From positions 186,001-250,000 of the forward strand of contig NW_017386090.1 in assembly GCF_000237925.1 (NCBI RefSeq): DNA of 64,000 bases, written 5' to 3'. A program made the position numbers and the translations under genes. Each line of letters begins with the position of its first letter. Position 1 is the first letter of the stretch. Below the pieces are notes generated by a model. It saw only the letters and a list, made by a program, of their open reading frames with translations. It was not told the DNA's origin and did no database searches. The stretch comes from Schistosoma mansoni. Lineage: Eukaryota; Platyhelminthes; Trematoda; Strigeidida; Schistosomatidae. Below are positions 49,160 through 59,412 of this stretch, piece by piece.

Positions 49160-49515
49160 TGTAGTGGCCTGCTTTGCTGGACGAGAACGCGATTGGTATA
49201 ATGGGAACAATTATTATAACCAATTGTACCAGTGATTGTTTTACTGTGCTCGTTTTGTTTAACTGTGTCAAAATCTCTTTTCGTTCCGTCGTCCATCTTG
49301 TTCGTTCGAATTTTCTTAAGCTCTGCCCCTATTGCCTGTACCCTTTGGCACGTCTCGGTATTCTTTTGATACCACGGGATCGCCAATAAATACACCTTAT
49401 CTGGACCAATTACAGCCTTCTGGTTTACGACCTATCGGAGGAACCAAGTCGTTTTTGGGCGCGTAATCTTACTGTAGTGGTGATCATAGCCAATCGAGAC
49501 TCGATGCCATCCACA
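49160..49515 (+). repeat. Solo-LTR-like element, copy 2
   Basis: 356 bp, TGTAGTGG to TCCACA, with perfect 4-bp flanking repeats AATT (49156-49159 and 49516-49519). An AATAAA near 49385 would be the LTR polyadenylation signal in this orientation. Open frames inside it are incidental. Fossil. Confidence 0.8.
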
Positions 49516-49519
49516 AATT

Positions 49520-51040
49520 AACACTGTATACCTAAGCGTATGTCTATGAGCAACGCAAAAGGTAACAAATTACAGTTACAATATAAAACGGTATATTGAA
49601 CAACAAAACGGTAACAGTTGTTATGAAATGAATGTCACTTGTAAGCTGCTCTCTCAGATAACAACCACAAATAAGTTCACTTGGTTAACAAAGGTTCCTC
49701 TGCACGTGATGGCACCAATGGCAAAATGAAGAACATTAAGTCCTGTAGTATTATTTAATAATGATCCGGGTCAAAACTACAACGTAGTGTGGGAAGGCCT
49801 AAAAGGATGTTATAACACTATTATAATCTTCAATCAAAGGCCGTGGCCAATAAAGCAGAAGAATAGACGGCTGAGATAGCGTTTATATTCCAACAATCAC
49901 GGTAGTGTATTAATAGTACATATAACCAAACAATTATATACGTTTCTTTACCATTGATACAGAGAAACAATAGATATCGAATATAAATGTAGTTTCATAT
50001 AATATGTGACAAATGGGAAAAATATGTGATCTTTATTTTGTCGTTATAAAGATCACCGAATATACATGTCACAATCAACTAAGGAAAGTATTACTAACAT
50101 TTAAAACTTACGGGTTATTTAACATCTAGTCTTAATTCTTGTGTGAAACAATGATTTACACAAACTTTGCGTATCTAGAACTGCTAAATTATTCTAGACC
50201 CTATCGACTTTTAGTAGAGCAACTGGTATCCCAGATCAAGTTACAAAGCAACAATTGAGACGTCTACACTACGAAACAGAGAGAGACTAATTGGTGATTT
50301 CCCCTATGATTTTGTGATTTCACTTCAGGAAAAGACTAATTATATATGAGGGGACTTAAATTCATGCAAATTGACAGAAACCAAACAAGCCCATGGCAAG
50401 TGAAATACGGGATGACCGCCTCCTACCAGGTCGTTCAGGGTCATTTAAACGAAACAGTGGGCGACTTTGAGTGTGACTAACTTTTTTACCATCGCAGGTC
50501 ATCAAAGGAGATTTTGTTTAACCTGGAATAAACCGGAATATTGGTAATGGTCAGTAATGTAACGGTGAATTATCAGCAACAATTAACTTGCACTGTTGGT
50601 CTTGTGGGTTCGTTCCCTAACAACACATAACGTCATTCCACTGTCCATACAAATATGCAGTGACCATAAGACAGTACTTGGTGCTCTCTCTATCTCCCCC
50701 ATTAATAACCATCAATAACCATCCCATACAAAAAGCCAATCAATATGCGGACTATGAACATGCTGACTAGGACCTCCTACATACTCCGTTAAGACATTCA
50801 GACTGACACACCTTGCCCTCTATTAATGGTCTCGTGGATGTGATTGAGAAATTCTATCAGATCACTAACTTGTGTTTAGACTCCTGCTCATCCCTCAGAA
50901 CGTACGGAATAAGTAAGCCAAACGAATTATTTATCTCAGCTAAATATCGTGATAAATTAGGATGTCTGCAGAAACGTTACTATGAGTTAAATTATTTTAC
51001 ATCAGTCGCACAAATAACCATAATTTTTAACCAATTAAAA
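49520..51040. other. Unassigned sequence
   Basis: No gene recognised. A 91-codon plus-strand frame at 50813-51088 runs into a SINE spacer and is probably chance. Confidence 0.35.
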
Positions 51041-51283
51041 GGTGAACGGTTGCTCAAACTTCGTGGATTGGTTGAAGTTAGATATTAACACCGTTGGATG
51101 CCTGCTCAGGGGTCTATCGGTTAAGTGCTATGGCGCGGGACTGGTAGGTCCTGGGTTCGAATCTCGCGAGGCGGGATCATGGATGCGCACTGCTGGGAAG
51201 TCCCACAATAGAACGAGACGGCCGTCCAGTTCTTCCAGGTTTTCCATGGTGGTCTAGCTTCAATTGACTTATGATTTCAACTA
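51041..51283 (+). repeat. Hammerhead SINE, subfamily B, with spacer
   Basis: Spacer GGTGAACGGTT...ACACCGTTGGATGCC, then a tRNA-like domain (GGTCTATCGGTTAAGTG, GGGTTCGAATCTC), then a hammerhead-like region (51188-51235) with CTGGGAAG and GAACGAGAC in place of CUGANGA and GAAA, then the tail and a short A run. Probably inactive as a ribozyme. Confidence 0.85.
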
Positions 51284-51729
51284 TAAAAAAAGCATTATTG
51301 AGAAAGTCATTAATCAGAATTTATTAGCACATAGTATTAGTTAAAAAGTACAAAGACCAATTCTCTTTCCTTACAAACGCATTAAAGCATCTGAAAATGC
51401 AGATAAACCATATATCCTGTATAATGGCACATTTATAAACGACTCTGAAACAGTTGTAAAACTCTCCAGTGGTATTTTTTGAGAACAATAACGAATTCCT
51501 AGATGATACTGGCTAATAAATTGTAACTCCATAAAGCTTTTTTTTCAGTAATCTAAATATTAGTAAAGCTATAAACTCCCATAAGGCCTCAGACAGTCAT
51601 GCTGTAGATGGCATTTCACCCATTCTCTATAACTATGATTGATCTCATGTTCCACTACTTCATCTAAAGCTGTTTCAACACACACACGCACACTCTCTCT
51701 TTCTTCCTCACTCTGGAGACAGGTACTTA

Positions 51730-51940
51730 CCCCTAATGATGAAAACCGCGCACATCATAACATGTTACAAATCTTTAGATAACGCTGAGATGAACAATTA
51801 TCGGTCTATTAATACTATTCTAGTTATCTCTAGAATAATGAAAAAAATTACTGGTGTCGAATTTTACAACTACACTGAACATGCATCAACAGAATGTCCA
51901 CTTAACAAGAGAATTAGTAGTTCCCGACTGACTTAATATA
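51730..51940 (+). mobile_element. LINE reverse-transcriptase fragment
   Basis: The plus-strand frame gives CYKSLDNAEMNNYRSINTIL and VISRIMKKI, which match the KSGD...NYRPI...VISKVMEK block of CR1/jockey-type RTs. 5' and 3' truncated. Confidence 0.65.
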
Positions 51941-52050
51941 TTGCTGTAATACATGTGAAAAATGTACCACCTAAACAATCTTTGAAAACTTCGAACACTT
52001 CCAACAATATAATATCACATATATCTGTCATCTCTATTTGATGTTGCCAT

Positions 52051-52432
52051 TGTAGGGCCAGTGAAATGTCACTGAACCCTAGCCAAATCATCCGGCAGTT
52101 GGGTCACTGAATTTCGAACATATCATCGATCCTTGTCAAGGTCAAGGACAGTCAACGCGCATCAGTCAATCATGCGCCATGGACTGGCCCATGCGGCAGT
52201 GGTTCTACTTTCGCTTGTATCTACTTTAACTAATATACTCCTGTAATAACCTCCTTTGTGTTGTACAGTGTTCAGAGCATCTATGGTCCCTTGATACGTC
52301 GATGGGGGAATCCACGTAAGGTGCTGGTCGCGAGGTGTAACTTCGAAGTTAGCTTATTCGTTACACCATCCCCGTCCAACTCGAGTAGGCCTCCAATCAT
52401 TCGACATAGATCATCAACGTTGATGATCTACA
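52051..52432 (+). repeat. Probable LTR of a further retroelement
   Basis: 382 bp from TGTAGGGCC to GATCTACA. It is followed at once by CTGGTGAGCCCGACGTGATAC, which resembles the primer-binding region after the gypsy 5' LTR at 14.68 kb. No coding part is recognised downstream. Fossil. Confidence 0.5.
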
Positions 52433-53352
52433 CTGGTGAGCCCGACGTGATACGAACACGCAGCCTACATCAAGCTGACTGTGCATGTAAACTGTCACGA
52501 ATTAGGTAATTGTTATTTTCACAGGAAATAAATATAAATATTGATTCCTAACTAGTGAAATATCCTTCAAACCATTGTTTTTAACCAAGGATAGCAAACA
52601 CAACAGGTTTAATTATATTTCTAGTGGCGTGTTTATAGGTAATGGATGATGCAGCATTCAGTTATACATGTGAATGAATAGATAATATGAACATAATCAT
52701 TACTAATCGGATGGTAATGCGGCGTCGAATACTCGGTTTGTGTATAAACATTAAAGTAGGGATCATCGTGAAACAAAATTTGCGGAAGTTCGGTCTAGGT
52801 TGTCGCTGAAAATGTAGGAAACGACGGTTGCTGCGTACCAATGAAATGAACGAACATTAGTTGCATCGAGAACATAAGTTTCTACTATCGGGAGTATGAC
52901 TCCAAACTTATGTCTATGATAGAGTGTAATACTAGACCGAAAATGACATGAAAAAAAACTGGAACGAACTCACTTGAATCAGGAGGATTTTACGTCACTG
53001 GATAATAAAAATAATCCAGTCGATTTTGAATATCATAACGTGTAATGTCCATATAATTATAATTTGTTCGGCTAATAATTTGACTGCGTAAATGTCATAG
53101 TTTACTGTCATTACGAACAAAAATAATAATTCCACGTTAGATGATGATATGACATTATTGTAATAATGAGCATATGATGGTTATTTGAATCATAACGGAA
53201 TATGTCGTCGACGGTTCCATTTTTGATTTGTGTTCGCTCGCTGCGGTCGCCAATTCTGTTGCGTGTTCCAAATACAGCTCACCAATATGTTGAGTGTTCG
53301 TTCGGCGAGGCATCCAATTTTGTTACGTGTTCGCATGTCGGGCTAACCAATA

Positions 53353-53785
53353 TGTAGTGGAGTGCTTCGTTAATCGATCGTCTCGATAACCGTTATCATA
53401 TCAATCTGAACGGTGTATAATATCAGAAGACAAAGGGAAGCGGCAACTACATTTTTATTGACAAATAACATAGGCTAGAAGGCAGTGAGCATATGAGTGA
53501 ATGTTAGCGAGCGAAGGAAAAATAACATACATGGGAGATGGCTGGTAAGCCAACTCGTTATAAGCAAGCATTAATCAACATTTATAGTCAGACTAAAATG
53601 AATGACAGACATGTGATAGGTAGGATAAGAAGTGTGCATACACATACGCTCATATAAAAAAATAGTCAAGGTCAATAAGCGAATAATTAACAAGATCAAA
53701 ATATGACTCATAACGTTATAGGTGAATTGGCTTGTCCAGAAACTAGAATAAGCTATGTAGGTGTAATATAGCACACGACGTTACA
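53353..53785 (-). repeat. LTR, same family as 62132-62589, with flanking internal-like sequence
   Basis: 433 bp on the minus strand (TGTAACGT to CCACTACA). A purine tract TGTGGGGAGTAG precedes it and a TTGGTTAGCCCGAC primer-binding-like stretch follows it in minus orientation. Fossil. Confidence 0.65.
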
Positions 53786-53915
53786 CTACTCCCCACATAT
53801 TAAATGTGCAATGATAAACGGTCGAGTTGTCGTTTAGACCAGTTATGTATTGATCAGTGAATGTTTCAAAAAAATTTTGTCGCGAATGTTAAATACACAC
53901 ACAACTACGCTTTTG

Positions 53916-54320
53916 TTAGTGAATAAGTAATGGAGACTCGTCCGAGTAACTCCCACTTGTTGTGAATTGCATCCAAACATCAGAAGTATGCTTGATAAGT
54001 TGAGTCAAATAATTATCGGCCAACTCATCGCAACACTGTTCATCAAACATTATCATGATAGTGAATCATTTGTGGGTTTGTGAATCCGTACAATATTTTA
54101 ATTATGTCATCCAGTGCATGAATTGACAGGTATCATCTTCACCTCTCAAAACTTGATATCCTTATGGTGTAACGGAGTCTGTGTGCTTGTATTTCTAACT
54201 CAGTCAGTACAGGCAATCGAGATGTAGGTGTTTGTGGACTGAAACTGCAACCACGACCATCATCTGTAGCTCCAGTTTCCTTCGAAATATTCGTGTTCCC
54301 GCTACTTCTGTTGTTGAGGG
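53916..54320 (-). CDS. Two possible exons of an unrecognised gene
   Basis: Candidate last exon 54035-53916: acceptor GATGAACAG, then 39 codons starting CCDELADNYLTQLIKH and ending ESPLLIH and a TAA stop. Candidate upstream exon 54320-54143: open for 58 codons (SGNTNISKETGATDDGRG, SPQTPTSRLPVLTELEIQ), with a possible GTGAAG donor. Both have coding-like composition in otherwise AT-rich DNA. The phases of these two do not match if joined directly, so a further exon or different splice sites would be needed. Not a known transposon protein to me. The acidic dileucine-type end would fit a membrane or sorting protein, which is only a guess. Confidence 0.35.
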
Positions 54321-54978
54321 CTATAGATGCATACTTTCACCTGTATTCATTTCACTGATAACAGTGTCTTCTAGAAATATGTGCGTTGCATTTGAGTTCT
54401 ACTCTAGTGACAGACTTAGTGCACACCTACATTAGGTTTGTAAGAGAATGAGTTGATTGGAAATGAATATTTGAATAGTTCGATGTCAACTTATCAGTTT
54501 AATAGTAACTTGGTCGTTGGGAGGCCTGAGCTAGATCCCAGGTGGTATTGTATGTGAGCATTCTTTATGAGTTCCGAACTCCACTCGAATGAAACAACTA
54601 TCCAATAATTCCTTATTTCCGATTGTTTGTAGGATGATTTCGATTTGTGATGAAAATTGCCTTAAAATTATAGAAAGCCTTTATATGCTGACTGAAAATA
54701 ATACAATTCTACTTCCTAAATTATTTGTTTCATGTTTTCTTAGGACTTATAATCTATAATTTGCTTATGTATAACTTACTTACTTACAAGCAATCATCAT
54801 TTAGTCAACCACTTTCCACTGATGAATTACTGTTAGAATATTTTTTGATGTCTTGAAATCTTTATATTGAAATAATTCAAGATAAATTTACTTTCTTATT
54901 ATCTAGTTAGCTCGGGGGTCTATTGTTGAAACTTTAAAAAACTATGACAGTTAATTAGTCAAAATATGATAGGTTCGA

Positions 54979-55145
54979 GGTAGTCAACAGGAAACCCTGA
55001 ACATAGGTTTCGTACTATTGGGCACTTATCAGCAAGGTGTACCTGTAATCTTGAGGGAACTGATGCTCCCTGACAGATTTGATCCCGTATCACTCAGCTT
55101 CACATTCAGAGACATTACCACTTAGCTATCCGAACCGCGACTGAC
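54979..55145 (-). repeat. Hammerhead SINE, third subfamily (H)
   Basis: On the minus strand: a tRNA-like part (TTCGGATAGCTAAGTGGTAA, B-box-like GGGATCAAATC), then a hammerhead-like region (54987-55045) with GCTGATAAGTGCCC, GTACGAAACC and stem I halves ACCTTG/CAGGGT, then GAGGTAGTC-type flank sequence. The sequence differs from subfamilies B and C outside the shared plan. One core base is altered and the cleavage triplet reads TTC. Confidence 0.7.
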
Positions 55146-55159
55146 TTCCTGTAGGACTG

Positions 55160-55305
55160 AGATGTATTTACAATTGATTGATCACTGAGTGGTGATCGAT
55201 GTAATGTGTGTCAGGTCCTTGGTCTATAGGATTCTATTTGCACTAAGAAGGACCTGACACACATTACATCGATCACCATCCAATGACCAATCAATCGTGA
55301 ATGTG
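55160..55305. repeat. Inverted repeat with a perfect 31-bp stem
   Basis: 55190-55220 and 55248-55278 are perfect reverse complements, separated by 27 bases. Pairing extends imperfectly outward for about 20 more bases. It directly adjoins the 5' side of the SINE at 54979-55145. Confidence 0.9.
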
Positions 55306-55904
55306 ATGGGTTTGCTATACATCTGAGAATCACTGAAGTTGTTTATTGATAAAGTTTTCAATGTAAATAATCTTCAATACTGTTTACTAAACCGATAGCA
55401 AATGATGTATTGGTATTTTGGAAATTGAAGGGAAGCACTTTGATAGCTCACTCATCAATAATATATCACTAATCATTTGGGTACAGCATGTACATGTGCA
55501 TAAATTAGTCGAATAAGGAAGAGGAAGTAGTTGGTGCATATTGTTCCAGTTTTATTTTCATCTGTTATCATAAAAGCAAGTCAATCTATCGATCAACCAA
55601 TCAATAAATGATTAGGTGACTGAATTAGGTTTGTGTAACATATTTATAAATGACGTTTAGAGATAATAATTCTGGAAGAAGGCGGATGAGGCAACAGAAT
55701 TAATCTAGTATGATAACGACTACTATAGTTTCCTTGCAATACAAAGTGAATGTCACATATTGTTTAAGGAATGACTAATTATATTCACATTTAATTACTA
55801 GTCAATTGGATATGTAAATGAAAAGTTATAACCGATCATTTTACACAACAAAACATTATATTCACTTGTTGTTGTTTACTTATATCTTCCGATTGTTATT
55901 TCGG

Positions 55905-56280
55905 ACTTCAATTGATCAGTCTCTTGTTGGCATATGTGCATCCTATACGTATTGCCTCGATATTGCCTGAAGTCACAAGCTTTATAAGCAAAGATGGATA
56001 GTGGCTAGAAGTGGAATCCAGGACCCGCGTTTCGTCCTATTTGGGACTCGTTAGCTGGATGTGCTTGCATCTCAGAGTTGATGTTCACTATGGGACTCGA
56101 ACCCAATACCGTTCGCTTCAATCGCCATCGCGTTATCCACTAAGCTACTGAGTCCTGATAGCTCCAGAGTGAATATCAACTTTGAGATACGGATACATCT
56201 GTCTGACAAGTCCCAAATAGGATGAAACGCGCGACCTGGATTTCACTGCTAGCCACTATTCATCTTTGCTTATAAAACAC
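55905..56280 (-). repeat. Mirror-image hammerhead SINE composite, subfamily C
   Basis: Spacer (55905-55985, minus), minus-strand hammerhead (56016-56060), minus-strand tRNA-like domain (TTCGAGTCCCATAG read on minus), then a plus-strand hammerhead (about 56190-56238). Read as its reverse complement, it has the same order and the same inner junction as the composite at 45383-45795. Confidence 0.88.
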
Positions 56281-56925
56281 TATTTTGCTTAACAGAGTTA
56301 ATAAAGTCATGAGTTTCATTTCAAATAATGCATTCTAATACAAAAGAATCTAGTAAAGTTTCATGAATTGTCAACAAGCAAACAAGTTATCATAATTCTT
56401 GACTTCATTTAACAACTTTTGAAACTTTAGTAATAAGGGAAAAAGAACAACGTTCACAATAAATCCTTGAAATATCATATTGAAGATACTTCAATAGGTC
56501 TAACTATCAATAAGATTGGAAGTTTACAAAAGAATTTCACAAATTTATAATCATGACTTGATACTTGTTAACTGGTCATTGAACAAAATTGTTTCACAGA
56601 GGATCTTTGTAGATTATGTTCAGAAGAAAAACGATGAGACAGTTGTATTGTACGCCGATTTTTCCAACTTAAAATAGACATCATTATGATTATTGTCAAA
56701 CAGATCATTATCATATGATATGAGAAAATGTTATTTGCATGTATAATGGATTTGATATCATTCTGATCCCAAACATTTAACCAACTCCATGGTGGATAAA
56801 GGTAGAATCCAATCTAATTATCAAGAAATAAATACAAATTGTGTATCATTATTAAAATTATGTGAATACAAGCAAATATTGAAAGCTAAAAAGGATTATT
56901 TTGAACTAAAAAGCGAATAAACAAA

Positions 56926-57190
56926 GATGGATAGTGGCTAGCAGTGGAGTCCAGGACGCGCGTCAAGTCCTATTTGGGACTCGTCAAATGGATGTACCTG
57001 CATCTCAGGGTTGATGTTCAATCTGGGACTCGAACCCAGTACCTTTCGCTTCAAATGCCATCTCGTTATCCACTCGGCCACTCAGTCCTGATAGCCACTT
57101 GTTTGTGCAATGGGGTGAAGTTTAAATTCACTTAGTATTGTGTTGTTTGAATCTTCCCATTGATGTTTTGGACTGCAACTGGTCGAATAG
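56926..57190 (-). repeat. Hammerhead SINE, subfamily C, single unit with spacer
   Basis: On the minus strand: spacer end (TTGCAGTCC, CATCAATGGGAAGATTC), tRNA-like domain (GAGTGGATAACGAGATGG, GGGTTCGAGTCCC), then hammerhead with CTGACGAG-like TTGACGAG and GGACTTGACGCGCGTCC, in which GAAA reads TTGA. The same TTGA variant is found in the right hammerhead at 45.6 kb. Confidence 0.88.
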
Positions 57191-58060
57191 TAAGAAGTCA
57201 TGAAATATGCTACTTGACCAAGATATTTAATTGAAATCCTCAATATAGTTGTTACTTGTTACCTGAAGTTTCTGTAATCACTTCGATACATATTTTACAT
57301 CTAGTCATGACCATGCTATTTCTACTGAAGTATTTATCTCTAAATCACAACAAAATAATCGCCCTTCTTACCTATTGTTTATACTTTGTAAGAAGTTGAT
57401 TTGTTAGGACAAATAAAGCTCGGTAGGATAGATGGGTTTCATATTTCTCTATCTTTAACGAAGCACTTTTTTAGATAGTACATTGCTATAAAGCAATAGA
57501 AAAATCATCAGTGTTTCCTGTAATCATGAAATGATAGGTCGTGGGAATTCAGCCATACCATATTCCTGTTTTCACATGTCAACTAAAGTCCAATTGGTAG
57601 ATGAGAGACGATAAACAAAACGTGCTATTCAATGAAGTCGGTTACGAACTTTCACAAGCCCTTAGCTTAAAATTAATCTTAATCTGGGTCAAAAAGAAAA
57701 GACTTTTGTTTACTCATATTTTGTGTACACTTTATTCAGTTTGTTTTATTTCAGCTTCCTTCCCATTCTTAGCCTTTTTATGTTAGGCATACCTACAGAA
57801 AACATGTGTACATATATTTGAATCAGAGGACCACTGAACGTAACACTAAACTATTTGATATGTTGCATGAGAACTGATTTTGAGATCACTCACTCAATTC
57901 ACATTATTCTGTGGCTTTGCTTTTTCCTACTGGATTGTACATCTCCGATCCAAGCAGCCTTTCAAAACTTGGGTAGTGATATTACAGTGAGTTAAGTAAG
58001 TGGGTTAAGTATTTTCGCACGAAGCTGAAATGTGAAGAACTACTAAAACCATCGTCAACA
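57191..58060. other. Unassigned AT-rich sequence
   Basis: No gene or known repeat recognised. Confidence 0.4.
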
Positions 58061-58450
58061 AAGTACAAGTATTTATAAACAGGTGTTTACGCAAATTAAT
58101 CAACATTCACTGGCCGGATATCATCAGCGACAGTATTTTATGAGAGAGGACAAACCAGCTTCCAGCTGAAGAGAAAGTTAGTAAAGGACATTGGAAGTGG
58201 ATCGGACATATATTATAGAAATCATCAAACTGCATCACGAGGCAATCCTTAACATGGAATCCGGAAGGGAAGTGGAAAAGAGGAAGGACAAAGAACACAT
58301 TACGTCGGGGAATAGAAGCAGATATGAAAAGGATGAATGTTAACTTGAAAGAACTGGAAAGGATTGCCCAGGACAGGGTTGGATGGAGAATGCTGGTGTG
58401 CGGCCTATGCTTCTCCACGAGGGGTAACAGATGTAAGTAAGTAAGTTAAG
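58061..58450 (+). mobile_element. RTE LINE (SR2-like) 3' end
   Basis: Plus-strand frames give KWIGHILxK-like, [12 protein letters not shown] and [20 protein letters not shown], then [18 protein letters not shown] and STRGNRCK, the C-terminus of schistosome RTE reverse transcriptases, followed by a GTAAGTAAGT tail at 58435-58447. 5' truncated, with at least one frame shift. Confidence 0.88.
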
Positions 58451-59182
58451 TATTTTCCAATCACTGAAGTAATCGGGCAGAATAGTCTACTGAATACACT
58501 TAAAAATTTTCCGATATAACTTTTTTTATCATTCAAGTATTTGGATGCACACACAGCTTAAAGACAATTCATTTTCAATATTTTGAGAAGATCCCAAACC
58601 CATTCATCAATTACTAATGGATTTTATCCACATTCAACATTCTGCAACATATGATAGTATACAATTCAATTACGTTATCGTATAACATTACAAGTTCTGT
58701 CATTATGGTCCTCAACGAACAATCCAGACTAATTGAGCACACAAATGTTGTGTGGTGTGTTAAGGTGATTCTCGTTTATTGAGAAACACACCATAAGAAA
58801 TTCGAATGGTTATTTGGTGAACACTCACCAATAGGTACGATAAAAAGAACACTCGATTTTGTGTATTGCACAACCTATTTGGATTTATAATTACTTTAAG
58901 TGTGTCAGAGCAATTTACGTTGTGTGCTTTGCGTGATCAAGATGGTTAAATTATGTGGAATCATGACAAGGATCTTGTACATAATTTCACAAGCTGAAAG
59001 CTCACTTTCTAGTGTATGTGTTATGGAAATGAAGTTGATATCAATTTCGTGCAATTTATCTCGTTGATAATTCTGGACACAACAGGATTAACACAAACTG
59101 TAGAATAATACAACTTCATAAGTTCTTCTCAAATTTCTTATGATATATGACAATGTAATTACTTGGTTATTTCTACTCAGTA

Positions 59183-59360
59183 GTTGAATTCATGAGTCAA
59201 TTAAAGCTAGACCAACCATGGAAAACCTGGAAGCACTGGACGGCCGTTTCGTCCTGTTGTGGGACTCCTCAGCAGTGCGCATCCATGTCCCATACTAGGA
59301 TGAAACGACTGTTCAATGCTTCCACGTTTTCCATGGTGGTCTAGCTTTAATTTATTTATA
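59183..59360 (-). repeat. Mirror-image hammerhead SINE, subfamily B
   Basis: The left part (59183-59286) is minus-strand tail plus a complete hammerhead. The right part (59287-59360) is a plus-strand partial hammerhead and tail. No tRNA-like domain lies between them; the arms meet next to the hammerhead. Confidence 0.85.
59233..59278 (-). ncRNA. Hammerhead ribozyme motif, conserved core intact
   Basis: On the minus strand: GCACTG, CTGAGGA, stem II GTCCCACAACAGGAC, GAAA, ACGGCCGT, cleavage triplet GTC, CAGTGC. All invariant positions that I can check are present. Confidence 0.8.
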
Positions 59361-59412
59361 ATTAATAATGCTCTCTTATTTCCTCTTTTAGTTTTGAACG
59401 TTCACCTTGTTA

